Positions 1 to 7,163 of a stretch of DNA of 64,000 nucleotides are shown one piece after another. Position 1 is the stretch's first letter. Every line of letters starts with the position of its first letter. The notes below the pieces were generated by a model. It worked only from the letters and a program-made list of their open reading frames with translations, had not been told where the DNA came from and made no database searches. The stretch covers positions 559,017-623,016 of the forward strand of contig NZ_JXOJ01000002.1 of NCBI RefSeq assembly GCF_001017125.1, given 5' to 3'. Origin of the DNA: Methanoculleus sediminis. GTDB taxonomy: Archaea > Halobacteriota > Methanomicrobia > Methanomicrobiales > Methanoculleaceae. The position numbers and the translations under genes are program-made.

Positions 1-75
1 AAACCCGCCCCGGCTCCTCTCCCACCCAATATTTAATATTCAGCACGGTCAATCTATGTAGGCATACCGTGCATT

Positions 76-146
76 GCATCGATGGTCTAGTGGTATGACT
101 TTGGCCTTCCAAGCCAATAGCCCGGGTTCAATTCCCGGTCGATGCA
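76..146 (+). tRNA. tRNA-Gly (anticodon TCC)
   Basis: Full cloverleaf by eye: 5' acceptor strand GCATCGA (76-82) pairs with TCGATGC (139-145), followed by discriminator A146. The anticodon stem TTGGC/GCCAA encloses loop CTTCCAA with anticodon TCC at 108-110. The T-arm is present and the CCA end is not encoded. An AT-rich promoter-like stretch lies at about 28-41. It sits two bases from tRNA-Val and the two are probably co-transcribed. Its 3' end (135-146) is duplicated at 14910-14921 inside the mobile element. Confidence 0.95.
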
Positions 147-148
147 TG

Positions 149-222
149 GGGCTCGTGGTCTAGCTGGTTATGACGTCGCCTTCACACGGCGGAGGTCTCG
201 AGTTCGAATCTCGACGAGCCCA
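149..222 (+). tRNA. tRNA-Val (anticodon CAC), integration target
   Basis: Acceptor GGGCTCG (149-155) pairs with CGAGCCC (215-221), discriminator A222. Anticodon stem TCGCC/GGCGG encloses loop TTCACAC with anticodon CAC at 183-185; the T-arm stem is TCGAG/CTCGA. Bases 178-222 recur exactly at 14951-14995, so the 3' part of this gene is the attachment core of the element to its right. The tRNA stays intact after integration. Confidence 0.95.
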
Positions 223-569
223 TCAGAATCGGAACCCTCTGGCGGGGCGCCAGAGGGGTCTGATCCAAAAAGAGTGCCCAATTCTTCGAGTTTCTTAATA
301 CGCCTTTCCAGTTCATCTACTCGGCCAGTTAGCTCAAGTTGTCCAACTTGAGGAATGGCGCCTCCCTCTTCAACCAAGACGAATGCGCGATGACCATTAG
401 ACTCGATTGCAAATATCCGCATATGCTTGCCAATCAGGTCTGCATTCTCTTGTGGGAAGCGAATGAAGGGATATGTTATACCGGGTTTAGGAGTCTTCCC
501 CTGTACTTTGCATTGTCCAATCTCACGCATGTGGTTACCCCATTTAGGCAACGGGGCTTTTGACGACAT
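168..569 (-). CDS. Split tyrosine integrase, N-terminal part (interrupted by attL)
   Basis: Site-specific recombinase N-terminal piece. From ATG 569 it reads about 115 residues of element-specific sequence, including a hydrophobic strand-rich segment and a charged coiled-coil-like helix (VDELERRIKKLEEL), then enters the tRNA-Val core as GLVEIRTRDLRRVK and stops six bases inside the intact tRNA. The catalytic part is at the other end of the element (13768-14995) and reads the same core in the same frame, so excision would restore one continuous protein of about 524 aa. A second possible start is Met14 (MREIGQCK). In the integrated state this fragment has no catalytic residues and would be inactive, although it could still bind DNA. 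The coding sequence overlaps a 10-bp hairpin at 235-257. Confidence 0.8.
   Translation of the reverse strand: MSSKAPLPKWGNHMREIGQCKVQGKTPKPGITYPFIRFPQENADLIGKHMRIFAIESNGHRAFVLVEEGGAIPQVGQLELTGRVDELERRIKKLEELGTLFGSDPSGAPPEGSDSDGLVEIRTRDLRRVKATS
178..222 (+). repeat. attL core: 45-bp direct repeat in the tRNA-Val 3' part
   Basis: This 45-bp stretch from the anticodon stem to the discriminator base is identical to 14951-14995. The copies are flanked by unrelated bases on the right (TCAG here, CTCG there). Upstream, similarity continues with a gap into the tRNA 5' half and the tRNA-Gly 3' end. On the minus strand the core is translated in the same frame at both ends (GLVEIRTRDLRRVK), as expected if attP lies inside the integrase gene. 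Confidence 0.93.
235..257. repeat. GC-rich hairpin just inside the element
   Basis: CCCTCTGGCG (235-244) and CGCCAGAGGG (248-257) form a perfect 10-bp stem with a GGG loop; TCAGA (223-227) and TCTGA (259-263) can extend it. It lies 13 bases after tRNA-Val and inside the integrase N-terminal coding sequence. It could be a recombinase arm site or limit tRNA read-through. No T-run follows, so a classical terminator is unlikely. Confidence 0.6.
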
Positions 570-843
570 AAACCTTGTGAAATGGGTTCTATCGGATAAA
601 AATCCAAAATTTATGCACGTTTTAAATTATTAGTGATTATAGCCCCCAATAGCACCCAATGTAAAATTGCATCCACATTAAGTGAATTTTCACATCGGTG
701 TTTGCGTAAATCCTTACAAAATTAACGATTCCCGACACCATACCGATCATCCAACTTTCATCAAGCTATCGGGGGAGCGATTTCACAACCATGGGCGCGC
801 AAAATAATCATACTATATAAAATAATTCCAATAAACAATTTAA
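570..843. other. Divergent promoter region between integrase and replication operon
   Basis: AT-rich and non-coding as far as I can see. It separates the leftward integrase part (ATG 569) from the rightward operon. It contains AGCACCCAAT (651-660), the complement of part of a 17-bp element repeat found at 6937 and 13471, and ends with the TATA box at 811-822. Confidence 0.6.
811..822 (+). promoter_or_regulatory. TATA box of the replication operon (leaderless start at 844)
   Basis: The stretch TACTATATAAAA is a strong archaeal TATA box. Its centre lies about 27 bases before ATG 844, so the transcript should start at or next to that ATG. This argues for a leaderless first cistron followed by Shine-Dalgarno-dependent cistrons at 1192, 2496 and 2750. 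Confidence 0.65.
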
Positions 844-1035
844 ATGACCCAAACCCTACACCTAAATCTCATTAAGCGCGAAAAAAGCGGGAACCCCATG
901 GAGAAGATATATATACAACTACATACAAAAATATATACAATGATTATTAAGCCAGGAGAACGGAAGCGTGCGGCTGAAATCGCCCGAATCGATCCAAAGC
1001 CATCTCCGGCTCATGGTCAGCCGAACAGAATGTGA
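844..1035 (+). CDS. Small basic protein, possible leaderless first gene of the replication operon
   Basis: A 63-aa open frame, basic (many Lys/Arg) and unlike any family I recognise. The main support is position: the ATG is at the predicted transcription start set by the TATA box at 811-822, the usual geometry of an archaeal leaderless mRNA. An internal Met19 (MEKIYIQLH) is a second candidate start. About 156 bases separate it from the next gene, which has its own ribosome site. It may be a short regulatory or leader peptide, or only a 5' leader RNA. Confidence 0.4.
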   Translation: MTQTLHLNLIKREKSGNPMEKIYIQLHTKIYTMIIKPGERKRAAEIARIDPKPSPAHGQPNRM

Positions 1036-1191
1036 AAAGCAAGTTTTCACACAGGGTGCAGAATAATCAAATACCGATACTGCTGCCCGACCAGAACTTG
1101 AAATAACTCGATTGGTGTGGATGATTATGAATTCACCCACAAAGAATCGAGAAACTCTCCGCACGCCGTAAAAATAACAGGTGAATAGTAT

Positions 1192-2427
1192 ATGAGTATT
1201 AGTAATATCAAAATCTCTAAAAAAATATCTTCGGATATTGAAAAAGCAGCGCCGACTGAACCCGTTCAAGTCAATACACTTGGATTGACTGTTGAGAGTG
1301 AAAGTTGGGAAAGTGATTGGGATAGTGAGTGGGAATATGCATGCGGTCATCGCAATCAAACCTTCGCAGATATGCGAGAACAGGAGTGGCTCAACTTCAA
1401 TATCTTTGCCGCTGAGTTACAATTCAGATGTGAAGATAATGGATTTGATTTCGATTACTATCTTATTCCGCTTGAGAAAGAGGGTGAGAAGCCCGTAAAC
1501 AGAATAGATTGGAAAGATCGAACCTCAGGCAGTATTGACGAAAGAAGTGTTAAACAACGCTTAAGGTCTAACCGTGGTAATTACGGGATCGTAGCTTGCG
1601 GTACACTCGAACCTTCAGACGAATCAATTTCTAATAAAGAATTTGAAAGGAGAGTGACCTTCGGTTTCATTGTTTTGGATCGAGATGAAACTGGTGAGTA
1701 TAAGCTACCACAGGAAAAAGTCGCTGAATTGGTTCGTCGCTTCAAGACCTTCACCGTAAAAAGCGATTCTGGCGACCTATATCTCTATGTTGGTGTGACC
1801 GTACCTGTTTTGCGACATGTGTTCAAGAGGTGTGGATCGGAAAATCCCTCGCTAACTTATGAAGGGGCATGTGTTGGGAGACTCTGCTTCAGCAATCAGT
1901 ATGTTGTTGGGGCCGGCTCATATATCCCTGCAACGGACCAAATGAGGATCTATGAGTGCCAAGATAAGACATCTGGTTTTTACCACAGCGAGAGTTATGC
2001 CCGTATTCGAGTTGTAACCAAAGCGGATATCGATTCGATGCCGTTGACTCTCAAAACGGATGGTACACCCTCTAGTGACGAGTATGCAAAGGGCAAAGTG
2101 TCCGCCGTGGATCTTACACTGGCCAATGAGAGCGATCCAGACACCATTGTCAACGCATCTGGATTGACTGTTGAAGAGGTAAGAGCACAGGTTCCAGAGC
2201 TCGACAACCTACTTTCTGGGCCGTGGGCATCCGCAACCTCAAAGCTTCGTTACAAGACCCCCATTAGATTTGTAATGGACGAGAAGACTGCATACTTGCT
2301 CAAGAACAATGGCTTCAGTATCGAGCAGGCATGGGTTATCCTCCGTAAATATCGCAGATCCATGAGGATGTTTCGTGTCCATTACCTCAACCGGCTGCTC
2401 AGTCAGGTATACGGGAGTAGTGCATAA
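1192..2427 (+). CDS. Stand-alone PrimPol-like protein with all three catalytic motifs altered
   Basis: A 411-aa paralogue of the N-terminal primase-polymerase region of the neighbour at 2750. Shared scaffold: FDYYLIPLE, GFIVLD, NQYVVGAGSYIP, LDNLLSG and the helical VILRKYR segment. Compared with the neighbour, motif I has Val161 for the first Asp of DxD, motif II reads GDLY (194-197) in place of GGFH so the His becomes Tyr197, and the GEFR motif becomes GRLC with Arg230 for Glu. Metal and nucleotide binding should therefore be lost while the fold is kept. The N-terminal 60 residues are extra and acidic. ATG 1192 has AGGTGA at 1179-1184. Possible roles (inferred): template-binding subunit, partner or regulator of the active enzyme. 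A shifted DRD at 163-165 leaves slight doubt about full inactivity. Confidence 0.8.
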   Translation: MSISNIKISKKISSDIEKAAPTEPVQVNTLGLTVESESWESDWDSEWEYACGHRNQTFADMREQEWLNFNIFAAELQFRCEDNGFDFDYYLIPLEKEGEKPVNRIDWKDRTSGSIDERSVKQRLRSNRGNYGIVACGTLEPSDESISNKEFERRVTFGFIVLDRDETGEYKLPQEKVAELVRRFKTFTVKSDSGDLYLYVGVTVPVLRHVFKRCGSENPSLTYEGACVGRLCFSNQYVVGAGSYIPATDQMRIYECQDKTSGFYHSESYARIRVVTKADIDSMPLTLKTDGTPSSDEYAKGKVSAVDLTLANESDPDTIVNASGLTVEEVRAQVPELDNLLSGPWASATSKLRYKTPIRFVMDEKTAYLLKNNGFSIEQAWVILRKYRRSMRMFRVHYLNRLLSQVYGSSA

Positions 2428-2495
2428 TTCAGTCAAAATCGCGGAGGATTTTCAGATTCATCCGCGAAAAACAAGTAAAAAGTGGTGATAAAAAA

Positions 2496-2744
2496 ATGGT
2501 AATGATTCGTTATAGCGAAGGCTATGCAAAAGCGGCCTTCTACATTAATCAGTGCGCAGACTGTCGAATAAACGAATACGTCCCTGTGTTAGCGGGTAAA
2601 AAGGGGCGTTCGTCAATTGCGAATAGGAACCCGTTCACATCAGCTGATGGCCAAACACGCACGTCTTCTCACCATACCGATCAGTGTGAGCATAGACATT
2701 CACGGGTAGCCGATCTTAGAGGATATTTTTCAGAGGATAGGTGA
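2496..2744 (+). CDS. Small unknown protein between the two PrimPol genes
   Basis: An 82-aa frame with a good ribosome site, GGTGAT at 2484-2489, before ATG 2496. It is polar and basic. A Cys-x2-Cys pair near residues 19-22 and a later His/Cys cluster (SHHTDQCEHRH) could bind zinc, but this is only a composition hint. It ends four to six bases before the next start; the last bases form the ribosome site of the primase gene, so the two are probably translationally coupled. I recognise no family. It belongs to the replication operon by position. Confidence 0.6.
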   Translation: MVMIRYSEGYAKAAFYINQCADCRINEYVPVLAGKKGRSSIANRNPFTSADGQTRTSSHHTDQCEHRHSRVADLRGYFSEDR

Positions 2745-2749
2745 TTAAA

Positions 2750-5700
2750 ATGGAAGATTCAATAAAAGATTCTAAGGATAAGGTTTCACTCCCGATAGGA
2801 GTTGACAATCTCCCCTCGACAGATGAGCAGAGCCCCTCAAAGGACAAACAAAGAAAGGAGTTAGAGAAGTTTTTCCAAAGACTCTCAGAACTGGAGACCA
2901 CGTGCAAAAATAGGAATCTAGAGTTTGATTATTATTTTATTGCTCTTGAAAGGAGAGGAAAAAAACCTGTACCTTTATGTAATTGGAAATATAGGCCAGC
3001 AAGCTCACTCACTCGGACGGAGGTTCAAGATCGCATACTATACGATTACGGAAATTTCGCAATAGTAGCTACCAATGATCCAGAAAAATTGCATGATAAC
3101 CGAGTGACGATCTGTTTTATTGATCTGGATCTGAACCAAGACGGTAGCTTCAAGCTGCCAAGGGAAAAGGTCTTTGAGATCCTCCATCGTTTTGACAGTT
3201 TCACAGTCAGAACGCGCTCTGGTGGCTTTCATATTTATTTCGCCATCACCGCACCTGAAGCGTGGGAAGTGTGTAAGCAGTATGGAGAGAACGCAGTTCT
3301 AAAACATGATGGTGTGAATTACGGAGAATTCCGTCTTACCAATCAATACGTTGTCGGCGTTGGCTCGTATATTCCAGTGAACGACCAATCACAGAGTCAT
3401 GGATATCGAGAAGAGGCAACGGGGTACTATGAGGTAGAGATTGACAAGCCGATTCGCTTCATATCCGCAGACGATTTGGGAACATTGCTTCACAAAAAGA
3501 CGTGTACCACACCACCCATCAGCACAGGTGGTGGGGTGTGGGCAGTGAATCATGACCAGATCAACGAAATTAAACCTGACAACATTATCAACGCGTATGG
3601 AAAGACCCTTGAGGAAGTTAGAGCACAAGACATAAAACTCGACAACCTACTCTCTGGTGCAGGAGCATCTTTAACGTCCAAGACTCCCGAAAAGGAACCA
3701 GATAAAAGTGAAATGGATTATGCAGCCGTGTCTATTTTAAAAGGCCACGGATTTACTCCAGAGCAGACGTGGGTAATTCTCCGTAAATATAGACCATACG
3801 CCAAGATGCTTGAACGTGATGACTACCTCGAAAGAACAATTGGCAAGGTGTACAAAAATGGGAGTTCGTTCACATCATCCCCCACTATCACATCGACTGC
3901 GGGAGACCCCTCTGACACGGAAACTGAAGAGATTGTTCTGTCACAGTTCCCCGACAAGCTCTCCACGACTCGCCCATGCATCCATTTGTTAGGTCTCCCG
4001 CGAACAGGAAAATCGTATTTCGCTCAAAAAATCTTGGGGACGGAATACAGTTCAGGAGTATATGTGGCACCCAGTCATGAGATACTCAAACAGCAGTATG
4101 CACGGTTTATACAACAATTCCCCAAGAAAACGTGCGTGAGGCTAGTGGGAAAAGGCCAGGAAAGCGTATGCACGTATGTAAATGACCAAGGCAAGAAGTG
4201 CGATTGTGCGCACTGCCTGAAAATGCCGAAATTCAATACAAATGAGACGAAAAAGGATGGTTCTAGCATCTCTCGCGACGACATAATCACATGGTGGGAG
4301 ATGGAAAAGGTCGCAAAAAAAGTTGTTCTGCGATACAAGCACATTGACCCCACCACATTTACTCAAGAAGAATTTCACAAGTTGCTTGAAAGAGATGGGA
4401 AGAAGTATTGCCCATACTACTTGCTGCATTTTTGTGAAAGAGAGGTGGATTATGTCTTCACCACGCAGTATTATACAACAGTTCCCGACGAAAATGAAAG
4501 TATCACATCAATTAAAAAACGAGAAGTCTGTGTCATTGATGAAGATCCTTCGTTTAGGTTCTATTTGCCACGTGATTTTGCTTTGGTCGAGTATAGTTGT
4601 TATCCAGCGAGTACGAAGATCAAAAATAACCTATTTGAGTACGCAGAACCTCTCAACCACCTAAAATCGTACGTAATGCACGTTTATGAGAAAGATAAGA
4701 ATGGAAAGATGATCCAAAAAGCAAAACAACGCCTGAAAGAACATGAGAAAATAATTCTTGATCTCATCAATTATGTTGAAACTGTCCAGAAGTGCATTAG
4801 CGAGTTCAAGGACAAATATGCGGAGATGGAGTTTAATGAGTTGGTCGATGCACTTGAAGAAATTCAGATTTTACCCAATGATGAGAGGGAATCTTCACTT
4901 TACCAAGACGAAGCGACAAAACAGATGATACTGAAGGAGATCGAGCAGTATGAAAGAAAGCAGGGATTTGGAGGAGAGCAGGAATCTGAATCAGGTTTCT
5001 TACTCCGTCCACTATTTGAAATACTTTTGTACCCGTTGATGCCAAGTCCATACTGCACCATAGGTAGAAATCCTCAAACCCTATATCTCGTTGGAGACAA
5101 GGAAAAAATCATTCGAGAACCCCGGTGTGCAGACAAATACATTTTGATTGGTTTTAGCGAAGCGGGGCAGTTTGCAAAGCAATTATTTCCAAACCCAACG
5201 GATAGAATTTGCTATCGCATTGATAGTTTTCCATACAAGCAGAACTTCACGCTTGTGGTAGTATGCGGCAAAGACGCAAAAGAACAGCAGAGGCTGACCA
5301 TGTCATTCATACGAAAGTTGATAGAGAAAAACCGCTCAAGCGCTTGGAAAGTGCCTTCGATGATATTAACGTCTAGTCAGAAACAGCAAGAGGCTCTCGC
5401 GAAGAGGTTGCCAGATGGCACCACTTATGCCTGCCGTAAAGATGAAATAAACACATATCTCCAGAAATGGTGCGAAGGAAATGCGGAAATCTTCTACCAG
5501 AACTCGACTATTAGTCGAGGCATTGATATTCCATGGATGGATGTACTAATCGTACATAGCTGTAATTTTGCACAACCCTACCCCAAGGCAGTGATAGATA
5601 ACTGTGACCGTGCCCTTAAACACATCCTGACAGATATCAAACAGGAGAAAGAAAGGCTCGACTCGCTCGACCCAAAGGAGCCAGGATATAGCGATCACGT

Positions 5701-6571
5701 CAGGGAGATCCAGAATCACATCGATGAACTTAAAGATCTGCATTTCGATATGGCAGAGCCTATGGAAGATAAAAAGTACCATGCGAAAGTTATTCAGCAT
5801 TCAAGTCTTGTTGATGAAACCACCAATTCGGTTCTCCGTCCAACTCCAGTTAATGGGAAGCGGACTGAACAGGCGAAGTTCATCATTATACAAGGGAAAG
5901 AGGAGATGTATCTGAAGTCCGAACTAACACACGATATGCGGGAGATCTGTATCACATCTGAAAAAGAGGCTAGTGCTGTCATTGATCTTATTTACGACTC
6001 GGTGACGAAGGTTAACAGTGAGGCGATCATGCTAAAAGGGACAGGGCATGCGCTTACAGAGATCACCGATTACACAGACGCGGATATTGAAAGAGCAAGT
6101 GAGATCGATGGGATTCAATTCGGGAAATCCTATCATGAGGTCGCTCCCCTGATCGAGGAATTAAAGGCAGAACTTAAGGAATTGAATGAAGAAGTTGATT
6201 CACCAGACGGTCAAGACCAAAAATCCGATATCGTTGGAATTGTTGAAAAGCTGGTCAAGCATCCTGCGTTCGGAAAATGGACAAAGGAAAAACAACGCAC
6301 AGGAAGCATCAGCGTGAGTGCACTTATTCGGTGGGTGCGTTCACGTAGAAGGGAACCTTACTCATTAGCCTCGTGTCGAGAGGCGGTGAATTTTTTGGTG
6401 CAACAGAAATGGGTCTCTGTGAAGCGCTCCAGCCTCGTGCGGGAACACTCGACACTGGAGCGCGATAACGCACGACGCAACGACACTCTCTACATGACTA
6501 AAGCGAACATCAATGCGATCCACGAGGGTTCATTGGGGAAGATTACAATCAACCCGAAACCCTCTAATTAA
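2750..6571 (+). CDS. PrimPol-helicase, element replication protein
   Basis: A replication initiator-type protein of 1273 aa. N-terminal archaeo-eukaryotic primase/polymerase region, about residues 45-240: FIDLD with Asp125 and Asp127, SGGFH with His161, GEFR with Glu193, NQYVVGVGSYIP. A helical segment follows near 345-380. Helicase region: Walker A GLPRTGKS (415-422), Walker B VIDED (597-599), motif SRGIDIP (922-928). Cysteines between Walker A and B (VCTYVNDQGKKCDCAHC, then YCPYY) recall the iron-sulfur domain of XPD/DinG-type helicases. The last 100 residues look like a winged helix. ATG 2750 is preferred because AGGTGAT (2740-2746) is a strong ribosome site; GTG 2741 is the alternative. 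It would unwind and prime the element's DNA. Confidence 0.88.
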   Translation: MEDSIKDSKDKVSLPIGVDNLPSTDEQSPSKDKQRKELEKFFQRLSELETTCKNRNLEFDYYFIALERRGKKPVPLCNWKYRPASSLTRTEVQDRILYDYGNFAIVATNDPEKLHDNRVTICFIDLDLNQDGSFKLPREKVFEILHRFDSFTVRTRSGGFHIYFAITAPEAWEVCKQYGENAVLKHDGVNYGEFRLTNQYVVGVGSYIPVNDQSQSHGYREEATGYYEVEIDKPIRFISADDLGTLLHKKTCTTPPISTGGGVWAVNHDQINEIKPDNIINAYGKTLEEVRAQDIKLDNLLSGAGASLTSKTPEKEPDKSEMDYAAVSILKGHGFTPEQTWVILRKYRPYAKMLERDDYLERTIGKVYKNGSSFTSSPTITSTAGDPSDTETEEIVLSQFPDKLSTTRPCIHLLGLPRTGKSYFAQKILGTEYSSGVYVAPSHEILKQQYARFIQQFPKKTCVRLVGKGQESVCTYVNDQGKKCDCAHCLKMPKFNTNETKKDGSSISRDDIITWWEMEKVAKKVVLRYKHIDPTTFTQEEFHKLLERDGKKYCPYYLLHFCEREVDYVFTTQYYTTVPDENESITSIKKREVCVIDEDPSFRFYLPRDFALVEYSCYPASTKIKNNLFEYAEPLNHLKSYVMHVYEKDKNGKMIQKAKQRLKEHEKIILDLINYVETVQKCISEFKDKYAEMEFNELVDALEEIQILPNDERESSLYQDEATKQMILKEIEQYERKQGFGGEQESESGFLLRPLFEILLYPLMPSPYCTIGRNPQTLYLVGDKEKIIREPRCADKYILIGFSEAGQFAKQLFPNPTDRICYRIDSFPYKQNFTLVVVCGKDAKEQQRLTMSFIRKLIEKNRSSAWKVPSMILTSSQKQQEALAKRLPDGTTYACRKDEINTYLQKWCEGNAEIFYQNSTISRGIDIPWMDVLIVHSCNFAQPYPKAVIDNCDRALKHILTDIKQEKERLDSLDPKEPGYSDHVREIQNHIDELKDLHFDMAEPMEDKKYHAKVIQHSSLVDETTNSVLRPTPVNGKRTEQAKFIIIQGKEEMYLKSELTHDMREICITSEKEASAVIDLIYDSVTKVNSEAIMLKGTGHALTEITDYTDADIERASEIDGIQFGKSYHEVAPLIEELKAELKELNEEVDSPDGQDQKSDIVGIVEKLVKHPAFGKWTKEKQRTGSISVSALIRWVRSRRREPYSLASCREAVNFLVQQKWVSVKRSSLVREHSTLERDNARRNDTLYMTKANINAIHEGSLGKITINPKPSN

Positions 6572-6936
6572 ACTTCAATTTTTAGGGGCGCGCGGACAAT
6601 AACGATATTGCACAGGCTGTCCGCCAAATCCTGAGTTATATTCGAGCAAAATTTAGTTTCCGTTGATTATTGTCAATATTTTCATTTTAAAATTATATAT
6701 AATACATATTTATACTTAAAATTTTTGGAACAATTCCGCCAGAACACGGAGGTATTTACAATTTCCGTGAGAATTGGGGCGATTTTTGAAATATATCGCT
6801 GCAATATTATAATAATTAGATTTTAACCGCGGATTTACTTTCATTTATTCCATGTGGTGTGAGAGTATCCGTTCTCCGCCACGAGATATGTATGCGGAGC
6901 ATATGTGGAGTAATTGTCGGGCTTGTTTGTCTTGGG

Positions 6937-6953
6937 GGAATTGGGTGCTGTGT
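6937..6953 (+). repeat. 17-bp element repeat, copy 1
   Basis: GGAATTGGGTGCTGTGT occurs here and exactly again at 13471-13487, both in non-coding or doubtfully coding element DNA. The core ATTGGGTGCT also appears in inverse orientation at 651-660. It may be a binding site of an element-encoded protein. Confidence 0.5.
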
Positions 6954-7031
6954 ACTCAAATCTCTAATTTAGAAGCCGTTTTCACGCGAAAAGGGGTTTC
7001 GATTAATGTCTATTAACAGAAAAACGAGGGG

Positions 7032-7045
7032 AATTAACGTTAATT
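7032..7045. repeat. 14-bp perfect palindrome AATTAACGTTAATT
   Basis: The two halves are exact reverse complements without spacer, 10 bases before the TACCCTGA/TCAGGGTA dyad. It is plausible as a dimeric protein-binding site or an origin unwinding element. Confidence 0.55.
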
Positions 7046-7163
7046 TAGCCGTATACCCTGATTTTACACAAATTTCACAAAAATTGTGCACTTTCAGGGT
7101 AAATCACTGGCCAATCGCATTTTATGGATTAAAGGAATGGACTGTATATCTAGACCATTAAGA

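Larger units (their letters stand above)
6572..7163. other. AT-rich gap between convergent genes, candidate replication origin
   Basis: 592 non-coding bases at the 3' ends of the primase and HEPN genes. Structures seen: GCGGACA (6592-6598) and TGTCCGC (6618-6624); CACGGA/TCCGTG near 6744-6771; a perfect 14-bp palindrome AATTAACGTTAATT (7032-7045); TACCCTGA (7054-7061) and TCAGGGTA (7094-7101); and one copy of the 17-bp repeat GGAATTGGGTGCTGTGT (6937-6953). The first dyad may act in transcription termination. The concentration of dyads beside the replication gene makes this the best origin candidate in the element. Confidence 0.45.

Noticed and set aside
235-257. Hairpin after tRNA-Val as a transcription terminator
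   Set aside because: No T-run follows, and the sequence lies inside the integrase coding frame.
142-351. Plus-strand frame through the tRNA genes
   Set aside because: It reads through tRNA-Val and the hairpin; composition is that of a chance frame.
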